Positions 35,620 through 44,268 of a stretch of DNA of 64,000 bases are shown here, in pieces. The stretch covers positions 5,345,001 through 5,409,000 of the forward strand of contig NZ_CP120683.1 in NCBI RefSeq assembly GCF_030506325.1. Direction: 5' to 3'. The position numbers and the translations under genes are program-made. Under the pieces are notes generated by a model, which was not told the DNA's origin, did no database searches, and was given only the letters and a program-made list of their open reading frames with translations. This stretch comes from Tunicatimonas pelagia. Lineage in GTDB: Bacteria; Bacteroidota; Bacteroidia; Cytophagales; Cyclobacteriaceae. The first letter of the stretch is position 1. Every line of letters begins with the position of its first letter.

Positions 35620-36801
35620 TTACAACGCCAGTGGGTACAGATTAATAGTTTTTACCTGATTTTGCCGACGAATAGTAACCTCCAACTGTGTTTGGCGATT
35701 AAGCAAAGCCTGCACTTCGTGGCTGCTGCGACCACTGGCCGAAATGTTATTGATCTCCACAATCTCATCATCGGGAGTAAATCCGGCCTTATCCGCCGGA
35801 GAATCTTCAAAAACGTGGCGAATCACTACTTTTTCTTGTTGATTATCGGATTTCACTACCAAGCCTGAGTACGCCAGCGAGAATTCGTTAGCGAAAGACT
35901 CGTTAGGGTGCCAGTACGATTGCTTATGATGATAATCCAAAACGATATTAAAGCGTTTAAGCAAGGCGTTACCAATGTGCCCGATCCCGTCTTTAAACGC
36001 TTTTTTGTAGTAGCGCGACTGGTTTAGTCGAATAGGAATGTCCGACAGGCTGAACCAACCGAATTCAAACTCCTGAAGCCGTCCTGAAAAGTTTCGGTCA
36101 ATAACCCCTGAAAAATTCATGGTATAAATTTGGTGTGTCCGGCCAATTTTCCGCGTAAGCTGATGTTCGTCTACAAACGGAGAGTAAAGCGTAACGAAAG
36201 AACCGGAGCCATTGTCCAGCTGAAATTTACCCGAAAGGGTTTCGCCATTGCTAAGCTGGAACGATCCAGCAATGTAAGGTCGTCCCCCAATTAGATCAAA
36301 AGTTTGCTGATGATAGTTCGGTGGGGGAGTGTACGTATGCGGGTCGTGCAGAATGATGACCGATTGATCGTAGTCAATTTCTACTGTGTATTCTTTTAGA
36401 ATATCCTGACCAATAATTCCGTATACTTCAGTATCTAAGGCTTTGTGCAAGTGCCGCAAAGGCAGGTGTACCATCTTCACTCGCGATAGTGTCACCTCAC
36501 CTACGCGAAGCTTATTGTAGTTGGAGTAGTAGACAAACTTAGGTCCGCGCTGGCTACGAACAGTAGAAAACCCATCGTGGGTAATATCCAGATGATTCGC
36601 CTCTTTTTCACTGATTACGGTGGCTGATGCCCCGGTATCAAAAATAAATCGGAGCGGCTTAGAGTCGTTTACCTGAATATTAATGAAGATGTGGTTGTTA
36701 TGCAGCGTGAAGGGGATATGGCTCAGCACAGAGGCTAATGCCTTTGCGCCAGTCATCCAAAGAAGTGTCACCAGAAGGAGAACCCGGAAAACCGAAGCCA
36801 T
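35620..36801 (-). CDS. Secreted retropepsin-like aspartyl protease with PDZ domain
   Basis: A 393-residue protein with a signal peptide (LLLVTLLWMTGAKALA). Two pepsin-retropepsin-like halves follow: the first has the catalytic motif FDTGAS with Asp55, the second 'GKFQLDNGSGSFVTLY' with an LDNGSG motif in place of DTG. The C-terminal 90 residues are a PDZ domain ('VFEDSPADKAGFTPDDEIVE', 'INNISA'). Proteins of this layout are common in Bacteroidota and probably act in the periplasm; the substrate is unknown. The second active-site motif is DNG rather than DTG, which may still be functional in this group. Confidence 0.83.
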   Translation of the reverse strand: MASVFRVLLLVTLLWMTGAKALASVLSHIPFTLHNNHIFINIQVNDSKPLRFIFDTGASATVISEKEANHLDITHDGFSTVRSQRGPKFVYYSNYNKLRVGEVTLSRVKMVHLPLRHLHKALDTEVYGIIGQDILKEYTVEIDYDQSVIILHDPHTYTPPPNYHQQTFDLIGGRPYIAGSFQLSNGETLSGKFQLDNGSGSFVTLYSPFVDEHQLTRKIGRTHQIYTMNFSGVIDRNFSGRLQEFEFGWFSLSDIPIRLNQSRYYKKAFKDGIGHIGNALLKRFNIVLDYHHKQSYWHPNESFANEFSLAYSGLVVKSDNQQEKVVIRHVFEDSPADKAGFTPDDEIVEINNISASGRSSHEVQALLNRQTQLEVTIRRQNQVKTINLYPLAL

Positions 36802-37040
36802 GTTGATAAATTAATTGCGTATTGGCAAGCTATTGCTCGAGGATTAACGAAATATACATAACTTGGTTAAACAAAAAAAACTCCAAACTTATGCGGAATA
36901 AGATGGATGTGACTTTTTCAGCCTTTCTGGCTCGGTAATGTCAATCACTTACTTTTGCGAACCTCAATCCAGGTATTCTTAAGTATGCCTAGATTTCACT
37001 GTGGTGCATTAAGCTTAATAAAAGTTCTTAGCCCTAATTT

Positions 37041-37268
37041 CTAATTGCTTTGCATGTGATCTTGGGAAAAGAATTCGCCAGCTAGCAAAACAACGTCTCC
37101 CAGGTTTTTGTGGTATGATAAACGAAATCGGTGCTTCCTATTCTTGTTAAATAGCAATTCGTCTGCACAGGACTGGCAAAGAGGGTGAGAATTAGATAAG
37201 TAACCTATCGGCATTACATCGAAGCTTTCTTCATTGGTGCAAAGAAAGCATTCCCACATTTCATTCAT
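37041..37268 (-). CDS. Small zinc-ribbon-like protein
   Basis: A 75-residue protein with two CxxC pairs, C7-FL-C10 and LCQSCADE (about residues 31-34), likely binding one zinc ion. The rest is not recognised. It stands alone between an aspartyl protease gene and the DUF1573 gene. Moderately credible because of the paired cysteines. Confidence 0.5.
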   Translation of the reverse strand: MNEMWECFLCTNEESFDVMPIGYLSNSHPLCQSCADELLFNKNRKHRFRLSYHKNLGDVVLLAGEFFSQDHMQSN

Positions 37269-37417
37269 ATTGAAACAGCTAGTTTGAATAATTCTTCGCT
37301 CACATTTTTGAAGTGAAGGTCACTACTTTAAGAACCAAGATAACACGTGAAATTTATAGTAAAAGGCTTTTCATCGAGGGGTAGCTAAATGTAGTTTCCG
37401 TTACACTCTTTTAAAAG

Positions 37418-37455
37418 AAAAACCCAAGTTCTTTTTTTAAGGATCTGGGTTTTTG
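37418..37455 (-). terminator. Intrinsic terminator downstream of the DUF1573 gene
   Basis: On the minus strand AAAAACCCAGATCCTT pairs imperfectly with AAGAACTTGGGTTTTT across a short A-rich loop, and is followed by CTTTTAAAA. The stem ends with a T run as in intrinsic terminators. It could work for both strands. Confidence 0.7.
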
Positions 37456-37473
37456 TGGCTACAGTGCGACAAG

Positions 37474-37881
37474 CTATTCCACCACAACTCCGGTGATTTT
37501 TAGCTGTTGCCACTCTTCGTTGGCGGTGGTTTTAACGGCTACAGTTTTACTAAACGCTCCTAGCTTTGCGGCGTTGTAGGTGGCTTTTATGGTTCCTTCT
37601 GCACCGGGGGCAATAGGCTGCTGAGTATAGCTGGCTACGGTGCAGCCACATGAGCCTTTAGCCTCAGTAATCACTACCGGTTCAGCTGAATTATTGGTAA
37701 AAGTAAAAGAAACCGTCTTAGGCTGCTGATGCTTAATATCCCCAAAATTGTGAGAAATAGCACTCCAGGTAAGCAAGTTGGCCTCGGGAACCGGATTGGC
37801 AGCCAATGATAGTGCCGACTGGGCCTGTACGCTAAAAGCGCAGCAAACGCTTAAGATAAAAACGATCAACAGATTTTTCAT
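37474..37881 (-). CDS. DUF1573 domain protein (ASH-like)
   Basis: A 135-residue secreted protein: signal peptide (SVCCAFSVQAQ) and one DUF1573 Ig-like domain, with 'HNFGDIKHQQPKTVSFTFTN', 'GSCGCTVASY' and 'GTIKATYNAAKLGAFSKTVAV'. The Cys-Gly-Cys motif is a family hallmark. DUF1573 proteins are frequent in Bacteroidota envelopes and are of unknown function. A TACCTTTG -7 promoter-like octamer lies 40 bp upstream. It is divergent from the two-component pair. Confidence 0.9.
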   Translation of the reverse strand: MKNLLIVFILSVCCAFSVQAQSALSLAANPVPEANLLTWSAISHNFGDIKHQQPKTVSFTFTNNSAEPVVITEAKGSCGCTVASYTQQPIAPGAEGTIKATYNAAKLGAFSKTVAVKTTANEEWQQLKITGVVVE

Positions 37882-38024
37882 AGCAATAAATGTTTACGTG
37901 AGAAAATTGATACGATTCAAAGGTAGGGAAGCTGGTAGAAAGGGGCTGTTAACAAAACCCTAAGATTTGTTAACGAAATGTTAATGTCGTTTTCAAATGC
38001 CGAAAAGTGCTTATTTTCGTAGCT

Positions 38025-39293
38025 ATGAAGAATATTGCCATCCGCTGGGTAGTTGCTTTTGGAATCATTACGGTGCTCGGAATTGTGGCCGCTCAGTCGT
38101 TTTGGGTCATCAAAATCTGGAACGCCGAAGAGCGTAAGCTAAATCAGCAGGTTTACGTGGCTCTGAAAGAAGTAGCGGTTCAACTGGCCGATCACTACCA
38201 AAGTATGACCACTTCGGGACATCCGGTGAAGCAGATGACCGAAGACTACTACGTGGTAGAAATCAACGATGTGGTAGATGCTCGGGTATTGGAGCACTAC
38301 CTAAAAACGGCTCTGGTAAAAGCCAACGTAATGGCTGATTTTGAGTACGCTATTTACGATTGCCGTAAAAACCAGATGGTTTGCGGAAACCGAGTAAGCA
38401 TACTGAATGCGAACGTCAGCGAGCGTAGTAACTGGGGGATGCCGCTCTACAAAAAATATACTTACTACTTCGGAGTGTATTTTCCTAATAAGTCCAGCTA
38501 CGTGTTTTCGGAGATGGATACTTGGTTTATGCTGTCGGCCGTGCTGCTGTTGGTTATTCTATTCTTTGGCTACACGCTTATGGTCATTCTACGGCAAAAG
38601 CGGTGGTCAGAGCTTCAGAAGGATTTTATCAATAACATGACCCACGAGTTTAAAACGCCCATTGCTACCATTAATGTGTCAGCCGATGTGCTGCAAACGC
38701 CCCGCATTTTAGAGCAACCTCAACGATTGCAGAACTACGCCCAGATTATTAAAGAACAAAGTTTGCGCCTTAATGGCCAAGTAGAAAAGGTGTTACAGGT
38801 AGCAAAATTAGAGCAACGAGCTCTATGCTTACACACCGAAACCTTAGATTTGGTGGGGGAACTAGACAAAATCTGCGTTGGGTTCCGGACCCACTACGAA
38901 GGGCAGGCAATTTTGAAGACACATTTTGAAAATAAACCGCTGGGTATTATTGCTGACCCTATGCACTTTTGTAGTGTTGTTCAAAATTTACTAGACAATG
39001 CGGTGAAGTATAGCGACAGTCTGGCCGAAGTTTTATTGCGAGCCGAGCAACGGGACAACGCCGTTCACGTTATTATTGAAGACCAAGGTAGGGGAATTCC
39101 TGCCGAGTATATTTCTAAAGTGTTCCACAAATTCGTCAGGGTTCCCACTGGTAATCAGCATGATGTGAAGGGGTTTGGATTGGGACTATACTACGTGGAG
39201 CGTATCTGCAAACTACATCATTGGAAAATAGGGATTCAGAGTGAACTAGGAAAAGGTACCCGGTTTACGATTGGTATTCCTCTGATTAATTGA
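38025..39293 (+). CDS. Sensor histidine kinase
   Basis: A 422-residue membrane histidine kinase (frame opens at 38007; the ATG at 38025 begins MKNIAIRW). It has two transmembrane helices (about residues 8-28 and 168-190), a periplasmic sensor region between them, and the HisKA domain with 'FINNMTHEFKTPIATI', phospho-acceptor His207. The HATPase domain has 'NLLDNAVKYS' (N box), 'IEDQGRGIP' (G1) and 'GFGLGLYY' (G2). It is followed 25 bp later by its response regulator. The set resembles RprX-type Bacteroidota kinases; the signal is unknown. Confidence 0.92.
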   Translation: MKNIAIRWVVAFGIITVLGIVAAQSFWVIKIWNAEERKLNQQVYVALKEVAVQLADHYQSMTTSGHPVKQMTEDYYVVEINDVVDARVLEHYLKTALVKANVMADFEYAIYDCRKNQMVCGNRVSILNANVSERSNWGMPLYKKYTYYFGVYFPNKSSYVFSEMDTWFMLSAVLLLVILFFGYTLMVILRQKRWSELQKDFINNMTHEFKTPIATINVSADVLQTPRILEQPQRLQNYAQIIKEQSLRLNGQVEKVLQVAKLEQRALCLHTETLDLVGELDKICVGFRTHYEGQAILKTHFENKPLGIIADPMHFCSVVQNLLDNAVKYSDSLAEVLLRAEQRDNAVHVIIEDQGRGIPAEYISKVFHKFVRVPTGNQHDVKGFGLGLYYVERICKLHHWKIGIQSELGKGTRFTIGIPLIN

Positions 39294-39318
39294 AAACTAA
39301 TGTAGGTAGGTACTAATA

Positions 39319-40026
39319 ATGGATATGAACGCAAAAGCAACACTGCTCTACGTAGAAGATGATGATAGTCTGCGCTACGTAACCCAAGATAACCTCTCAC
39401 TGGCCAATTATCAGGTGGTAGCGTGCGCCGACGGACAGGCTGCGCTAGAAGCGTTTCGCGACCAACCCATCGATTTGTGCATTATTGATGTAATGCTCCC
39501 CAAGATAGATGGACTCGCCGTTGCTCGTAAAATTCGTCAACTCAATAATCAGATTCCGATCTTATTTCTTTCGGCCAAATGTTTGAAGGAAGATCGGATA
39601 GCGGGACTTAAGTTAGGAGCCGATGACTACGTGACTAAACCGTTCAGTATTGAGGAGCTGGTGCTTAAAGTAGACATTTTTCTCCGCCGTAGTAAATTAT
39701 CCCAACCAACTGTAACTCCTGCCAACAATCTGGCCACTATTGGCAGCTACCGCTTCAATGAGGCGCAGCAACAGCTAATCTATCAAGACGAAACCCGCGA
39801 TCTCACGCATCGGGAGTCCGCTTTGCTGGGGTACTTGAATGCTCACGTTAATCAGGTGGTGAAGCGGGAAGATATTTTAGCCGCCATTTGGGGCGAAGAT
39901 GATTACTTTGCGGGCCGTAGCCTCGATGTTTTCATTTCCCGTCTACGAAAGTACTTACAAAAAGATTCTACCATCTTAATTGAAAATATTCACGGAGTAG
40001 GCTTCCGGCTATTGGTAGCGGAATGA
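39319..40026 (+). CDS. OmpR-family response regulator
   Basis: A 235-residue response regulator. The receiver domain has the acidic pair (VEDDDS), phospho-acceptor Asp57 in 'LCIIDVMLPKIDG', Ser and Lys in 'LFLSAKC' and 'DDYVTKPF'. The C-terminal winged helix has 'LTHRESALLGYLNAHVNQVV' and 'SLDVFISRLRKYL'. A second start two codons on (MNAKA) is possible. It is paired with the kinase immediately upstream. Confidence 0.94.
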   Translation: MDMNAKATLLYVEDDDSLRYVTQDNLSLANYQVVACADGQAALEAFRDQPIDLCIIDVMLPKIDGLAVARKIRQLNNQIPILFLSAKCLKEDRIAGLKLGADDYVTKPFSIEELVLKVDIFLRRSKLSQPTVTPANNLATIGSYRFNEAQQQLIYQDETRDLTHRESALLGYLNAHVNQVVKREDILAAIWGEDDYFAGRSLDVFISRLRKYLQKDSTILIENIHGVGFRLLVAE

Positions 40027-40090
40027 TGATTGGTGAGTAATGATTAATGACTGATTTCATCATCATTCATTAGTCATTACTAATCAATCA
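40027..40090. terminator. Inverted repeat filling the gap between convergent genes
   Basis: Two 24-bp arms (40027-40050 and 40067-40090) are inverted repeats with 21 of 24 positions matching and a 16-nt loop. The element begins directly after the response regulator TGA (40024-40026) and ends directly before the stop of the next gene (40091). It is AT-rich and probably a bidirectional terminator. Confidence 0.65.
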
Positions 40091-40639
40091 TTAAAAACTT
40101 AGCGGAGTAGGTAAGCCATCTAAACTCTGATTATTCTTCTTTTGCTGATAGTCCTGAATGCCATCTGCTCCTTTAGTCTCGGCCCAGTCAGTCAGCGTAT
40201 CGCGGTTATGTTTGAATTCCATTACCGGAACCCCAAAGCCGCAGGAGGTTTGCGTCTGAGTAATATGGTTCACAATAATCTGCCGTGCTCCGGGCAGTTC
40301 ATCGAAGTGAGGCATGAGTTGCTGCCAACGTTCGGTGCGGGGTAGTACCACCTCACCTTTCCCATAAATTCGGAATATTTTAGGCTTTTCGCCGAACGAG
40401 CACCACATAAATGTGACTCGTCCATTTTCGTGAATGTGCGCCGAAGTCTCGTTGCCGCTTCCGGTAATATCCAGGTAGGCCACGGTTTTTTCATCCAGTA
40501 CACGAAAACTATCTAGCCCTTTGGGAGAAAGGTTGATATGCCCGTCGGCTTGCAACGGAGCTGTAGCCACAAAATACATGGGCTGCTGCTCAATCCAGGT
40601 AATTTGGTTTTCAGAGAGGTGAGTGGTAAAACTGGCCAT
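40091..40639 (-). CDS. Pyridoxamine 5'-phosphate oxidase-family protein
   Basis: A 182-residue split-barrel flavin-binding protein: 'YFVATAPLQADGHINLSPKG', 'VAYLDITGSGNETSAHIHEN', 'GRVTFMWCSFGEKPKIFRIY' and 'GKGEV'. The pattern is that of FMN- or F420-dependent oxidoreductases of the PNPOx superfamily. The C-terminal helix 'MEFKHNRDTLTDWAETKGAD' is typical for this subgroup. The substrate is unknown. It is divergent from the serine hydrolase gene by 84 bp. Confidence 0.87.
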   Translation of the reverse strand: MASFTTHLSENQITWIEQQPMYFVATAPLQADGHINLSPKGLDSFRVLDEKTVAYLDITGSGNETSAHIHENGRVTFMWCSFGEKPKIFRIYGKGEVVLPRTERWQQLMPHFDELPGARQIIVNHITQTQTSCGFGVPVMEFKHNRDTLTDWAETKGADGIQDYQQKKNNQSLDGLPTPLSF

Positions 40640-40723
40640 GAATTAGCGTATTTATTGAAATTGAATAGGGTAAGATTACACAAATTTAGCAGAATTGTTA
40701 ATTTTGGTTTCATCCAAGTGATT

Positions 40724-42316
40724 ATGAACATATATATCCGCTTTATTGTAGGCTGGTTGCTTTTGGGACAGCTTGCTCATACAACTTTTGCTCAAACAAC
40801 AGCTTTAGTAGAACCACAAATTGACCAGGTTTTTCAGACTTTCGCCCAGCAAGATGATTTTCAGGGAGCAGTACTGGTAGGATACCAAAATGAAGTTTTG
40901 TACGAAAAGGCGTTTGGGCTAGCTAATCGAGAGTGGGATATTGCCAATACAGTAGAGACTAAGTTTAATTTGGCCTCAATCAGTAAGCAGTTTACCGCCG
41001 CTATTATTCTGCAACTGGTGGAGGAGGGAGAGCTAAAGCTCAACCAAACCATCGCTGATTATTATCCGCAGTACCGCAAGGATGTAGGAAAACAAGTAAC
41101 GCTGCACCAACTGCTAACCCACCAGTCAGGTATTCCTAATTATACCAGTTTACCATCGGTTTGGTCAGATTCGCTGTACCGCAAGTACAGCCGGGAGGAA
41201 CTAGTGAATAAGTTTGCGAGTGGAGATTTAGAGTTCAAACCCGGTTCTCAGTATCAGTACAACAACTCGGGCTACCTTATTCTGAGCCGTATTATTGAGC
41301 AAGTAACGGCCAAACCCTTTGATAAAGTGTTTGAAGAAAGAATCGCCCAGCCCCTTGGGCTTCAGTATACCGGAACCGATGATCGCCAGAAAATCATTCC
41401 TCAGCGCGCCTCAGGTTATGCAAAAACATCGGGTGGGTACGAAAACGTGTACAGTATGTACATGCAAAACCTACAAGGTGCGGGAAATCTTTACGGTACC
41501 GTAGGCGATTTATTTCAGTGGGGGCAGACTTTGTTCGGTGAGAAACTATTATCCGCCAAAGCAGTAGATCGGATGACTCGACCCTACACCGATGTGAATC
41601 AGCAATGGATTCCCCCGTACGAGAACCGCTACGGCTACGGGCTGGGCATAGCGAAGATTCCCCTGCCGGATCAGAAGCCTACGGCAATGGCTTTTCACAG
41701 CGGGCATATTCGGGGCTTTAGCGGATTCTTCGCGTACTATCCGGCAGAAGAGTATACGGTCATCATTCTCAGCAATACCGGCGAAGTGAGTACGGCTCGG
41801 ATGAACCTGATTAACCTGGAGGTAGCCCAGGTACTGAATAAAGTTCTTGCTCCGAATAATTCTTCGAAGGCTTCCCCGAAAGCTTCTACCAAACGTAAGT
41901 CCAAGAAGAAGCGATCAGTTGCTGCTAAGGATTTAGACCAGGAGCGTGACTTAGAAAAAGCAATGACTTTAGCTTGGGAAGCGGGTGGAGCTGAAGCAGC
42001 CCGACAACAGTACCATACTTTGCTGGAGCGTTTTCCGTATGACTATCCTGATACCCAAGCAATACTGAGCCGATTCTCGCAATCGCTGCTAAAAGAGAAA
42101 GATACGGAAGGAGCACTGGCCATAGCTGAACTCAACAGTCGGAGTAATCCGCACTGGCAAACGTTTACTGAGTTAGCCATTTTACAACAGCAAGCCGGTC
42201 AGAAAGACGTAGCAGCCCAGTACTATCAGAAAGCCATTAGTGTTAACCCCAATCGTACCGAAGAAGAGCAGCGAGCATTTCAGGCGGCACAAAAGGCGTT
42301 AAAAATTCTCCTGTAG
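40724..42316 (+). CDS. Class C beta-lactamase-like serine hydrolase with TPR tail
   Basis: A 530-residue protein. The open frame reaches back to 40538, but the ATG at 40724 starts a clear signal peptide (FIVGWLLLGQLAHTTFAQ). The beta-lactamase/transpeptidase domain has S85-IS-K88, Y179-N-N181 and 'FHSGHIRG' as the third motif. After a Ser/Lys-rich linker ('SSKASPKASTKRKSKKKRS' at about 385-404) the last 120 residues are TPR-like helices ('AQYYQKAISVNPN'). Such proteins are esterases or peptidases; a true beta-lactamase role is unlikely given the TPR tail. The symporter gene follows after 1 bp. Confidence 0.88.
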   Translation: MNIYIRFIVGWLLLGQLAHTTFAQTTALVEPQIDQVFQTFAQQDDFQGAVLVGYQNEVLYEKAFGLANREWDIANTVETKFNLASISKQFTAAIILQLVEEGELKLNQTIADYYPQYRKDVGKQVTLHQLLTHQSGIPNYTSLPSVWSDSLYRKYSREELVNKFASGDLEFKPGSQYQYNNSGYLILSRIIEQVTAKPFDKVFEERIAQPLGLQYTGTDDRQKIIPQRASGYAKTSGGYENVYSMYMQNLQGAGNLYGTVGDLFQWGQTLFGEKLLSAKAVDRMTRPYTDVNQQWIPPYENRYGYGLGIAKIPLPDQKPTAMAFHSGHIRGFSGFFAYYPAEEYTVIILSNTGEVSTARMNLINLEVAQVLNKVLAPNNSSKASPKASTKRKSKKKRSVAAKDLDQERDLEKAMTLAWEAGGAEAARQQYHTLLERFPYDYPDTQAILSRFSQSLLKEKDTEGALAIAELNSRSNPHWQTFTELAILQQQAGQKDVAAQYYQKAISVNPNRTEEEQRAFQAAQKALKILL

Positions 42317-42317
42317 C

Positions 42318-43799
42318 GTGCTGACTAACTACATTGTTCTGGCGCTCTATCTGGGCATACTATTGCTCATTGGAGTAGTAGCGGCTCGGCAGGTAAAAGA
42401 TATTAAAGATTACTACGTAGGCGGTAAGCGACTTAGCTACTGGGTAGTGGCGTTCTCATCGCGGGCTACCGGTTCTTCGGCTTGGGTGCTACTGGGGTTA
42501 TCGGGCATGGGGGCTATTTGGGGCGTTTTTGCCTACTGGGTAGTAGTGGGCACGGTGTCCGGCGTAGCCATCTCCTGGTTTGTAATGGGCAAACCCTTCA
42601 AACACTTAACCGATCGCTTCGACTCGATTACCATTCCTGACTATCTGGAGAGCCGCTTTCAGGCTACCTCACCTCGGATTAGGTTAGTAGCTGCTTTAGC
42701 CCTGACCTTTTTCGTTACTATCTACGTCAGTGCCCAGATTGATGCTACGGGCACCGCTTTTGAATCATTTCTAGATTGGAATTACTACACCGGAGCCGTG
42801 GTCGGGTTCATTATTGTAGTGCTATACATGTCGTTCGGAGGATTTATTGCCGTGGCTTGGTCGGATGTATTTCAGGGAGGGATCATGTTACTGGGACTAG
42901 TTTTGCTGCCTCTAGTTATGCTCACCCAAATATCGGGTAGTCTATCCCAAGAAATTCGGGCGGTAGATGCTGATCTGCTAAGTTTCTTGGGACCGGGTGG
43001 GTTTTCTGCATTAAATCTGGCTAAGATTATTGGGTTCGTTATGATTGGATTAGGGTTTCTGGGTTCTCCTCAACTGTTTGTCCGGTATATGTCTATCCGG
43101 CAAGAATCTGAAATTGACCGGGGCAAATGGGTTTCGGTGCTATTAACTTTTACCATGAATTTCTCGGCGGTAAGCTTAGGTATCTTGGGGCGAACGCTCT
43201 TCACCTCCGCCGGTGATGATCCTACTCAAGTTTTGGGCAATGGTGGACAGGAAGTCTTGCTCTACGCTGCCGGGCAGCTATTACCCGCCGTACTAAGTAG
43301 TTTCTACATTGCCGCCGTGCTGTCAGCCATCATGTCTACCATTGACTCACTTTTAGTAGTGGCCTCTAGTGCCGTTAGCCGGGATTTATACCAAAAAGTA
43401 TATCATCCATCGCTTAGCGATAAAGAATTATCTGCTTTTTCTACGCGGGTCACGCTATTGCTATCCATTGTTTCGCTGGTATTAGCACTGGCGGTAGCCT
43501 ACTTTTCACCGACCCGTACTATCTTTTGGTTCGTCATCTTTGGCTGGTCGGGTATTGCGGCTACTTTTTGTCCCATGATAATTTTGTCTTTGTTCTGGGA
43601 TAAATACACCGAACCGGGAGCTCTAGCCTCAATGGTAACTGGTTTCTTAAGCGTTCCCTTCTTCAAATTTATACTTCCTCAGTGGGAAGCTGCTGCACCC
43701 TATCTGATAAATATGGCCGAATTGTTTCCTTCTTTTATATTATCACTTCTGGCAGGTTACATAGTAAGTAGTAAGAGACACTCACTACAAAGCAGTTAA
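42318..43799 (+). CDS. Sodium:solute symporter family protein
   Basis: A 493-residue SSS-family transporter with about 13 transmembrane helices, GTG start. Recognisable segments are 'YYVGGKRLSYWVVAFSSRAT' near residues 32-51, 'GGFIAVAWSDVFQGGIMLLG' (the SSS signature region) and 'YIAAVLSAIMSTIDSLLVVA' (the Na2-site helix with Ser-Thr). It is closest to proline/amino-acid symporters. With only 1 bp to the serine hydrolase stop, the two are co-transcribed; a hydrolase that releases a small amine or amino acid for uptake is a reasonable inference. Confidence 0.92.
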   Translation: MLTNYIVLALYLGILLLIGVVAARQVKDIKDYYVGGKRLSYWVVAFSSRATGSSAWVLLGLSGMGAIWGVFAYWVVVGTVSGVAISWFVMGKPFKHLTDRFDSITIPDYLESRFQATSPRIRLVAALALTFFVTIYVSAQIDATGTAFESFLDWNYYTGAVVGFIIVVLYMSFGGFIAVAWSDVFQGGIMLLGLVLLPLVMLTQISGSLSQEIRAVDADLLSFLGPGGFSALNLAKIIGFVMIGLGFLGSPQLFVRYMSIRQESEIDRGKWVSVLLTFTMNFSAVSLGILGRTLFTSAGDDPTQVLGNGGQEVLLYAAGQLLPAVLSSFYIAAVLSAIMSTIDSLLVVASSAVSRDLYQKVYHPSLSDKELSAFSTRVTLLLSIVSLVLALAVAYFSPTRTIFWFVIFGWSGIAATFCPMIILSLFWDKYTEPGALASMVTGFLSVPFFKFILPQWEAAAPYLINMAELFPSFILSLLAGYIVSSKRHSLQSS

Positions 43800-44013
43800 T
43801 TTATTACATTGCCAAAAAAAAATTTATATCATCATCCGTTAACACCTTGATTTTACTATTTCGGGTAAAAACCGCTGTCTAGGCTAATAGAAGGATGTAA
43901 AATTGTATTATTTAGAAAATACTGATTGTTTTTAAATTAAAAATATGCAAAATTTTGGAAAAATAATACATAAGTACTATTTTGCATATAAATAGTTAAA
44001 AATACAGTTCGTT

Positions 44014-44268
44014 ATGGATAACCTATACTCTTTTCATAAATTATCGCTTGAAGAAAGAACGCAGTACGTACTAGGTAATGGACAACTCCTGTGTAGTCGG
44101 TACTTTGCCGGAAGAAAGGTGTTTCTCTACTACACTGGTCGATTTTTCGCTGAAATTTGGTTTGACACTCGCAAAAGCAAGGTCTCTAACATTATTCCGT
44201 TCACTACAACTAAGTGCCTGAAGCCTTATCTGGATCTTATTAATATTAATGACGCATTTGTATGCTAG
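44014..44268 (+). CDS. Small hypothetical protein
   Basis: An 84-residue protein without recognised domain: 'SLEERTQYVLGNGQLLCSRY' and 'VFLYYTGRFFAEIWFDTR' suggest a small alpha/beta fold of a type seen as short conserved hypothetical proteins in Cytophagales. A 214-bp AT-rich region precedes it. Its stop region overlaps the 3' end of recQ by 4 bp in convergent orientation. Confidence 0.6.
   Translation: MDNLYSFHKLSLEERTQYVLGNGQLLCSRYFAGRKVFLYYTGRFFAEIWFDTRKSKVSNIIPFTTTKCLKPYLDLININDAFVC

Noticed and set aside
40538-40723. Upstream extension of the serine hydrolase frame
   Set aside because: It overlaps the divergent PNPOx gene, and the signal peptide starts at 40724.
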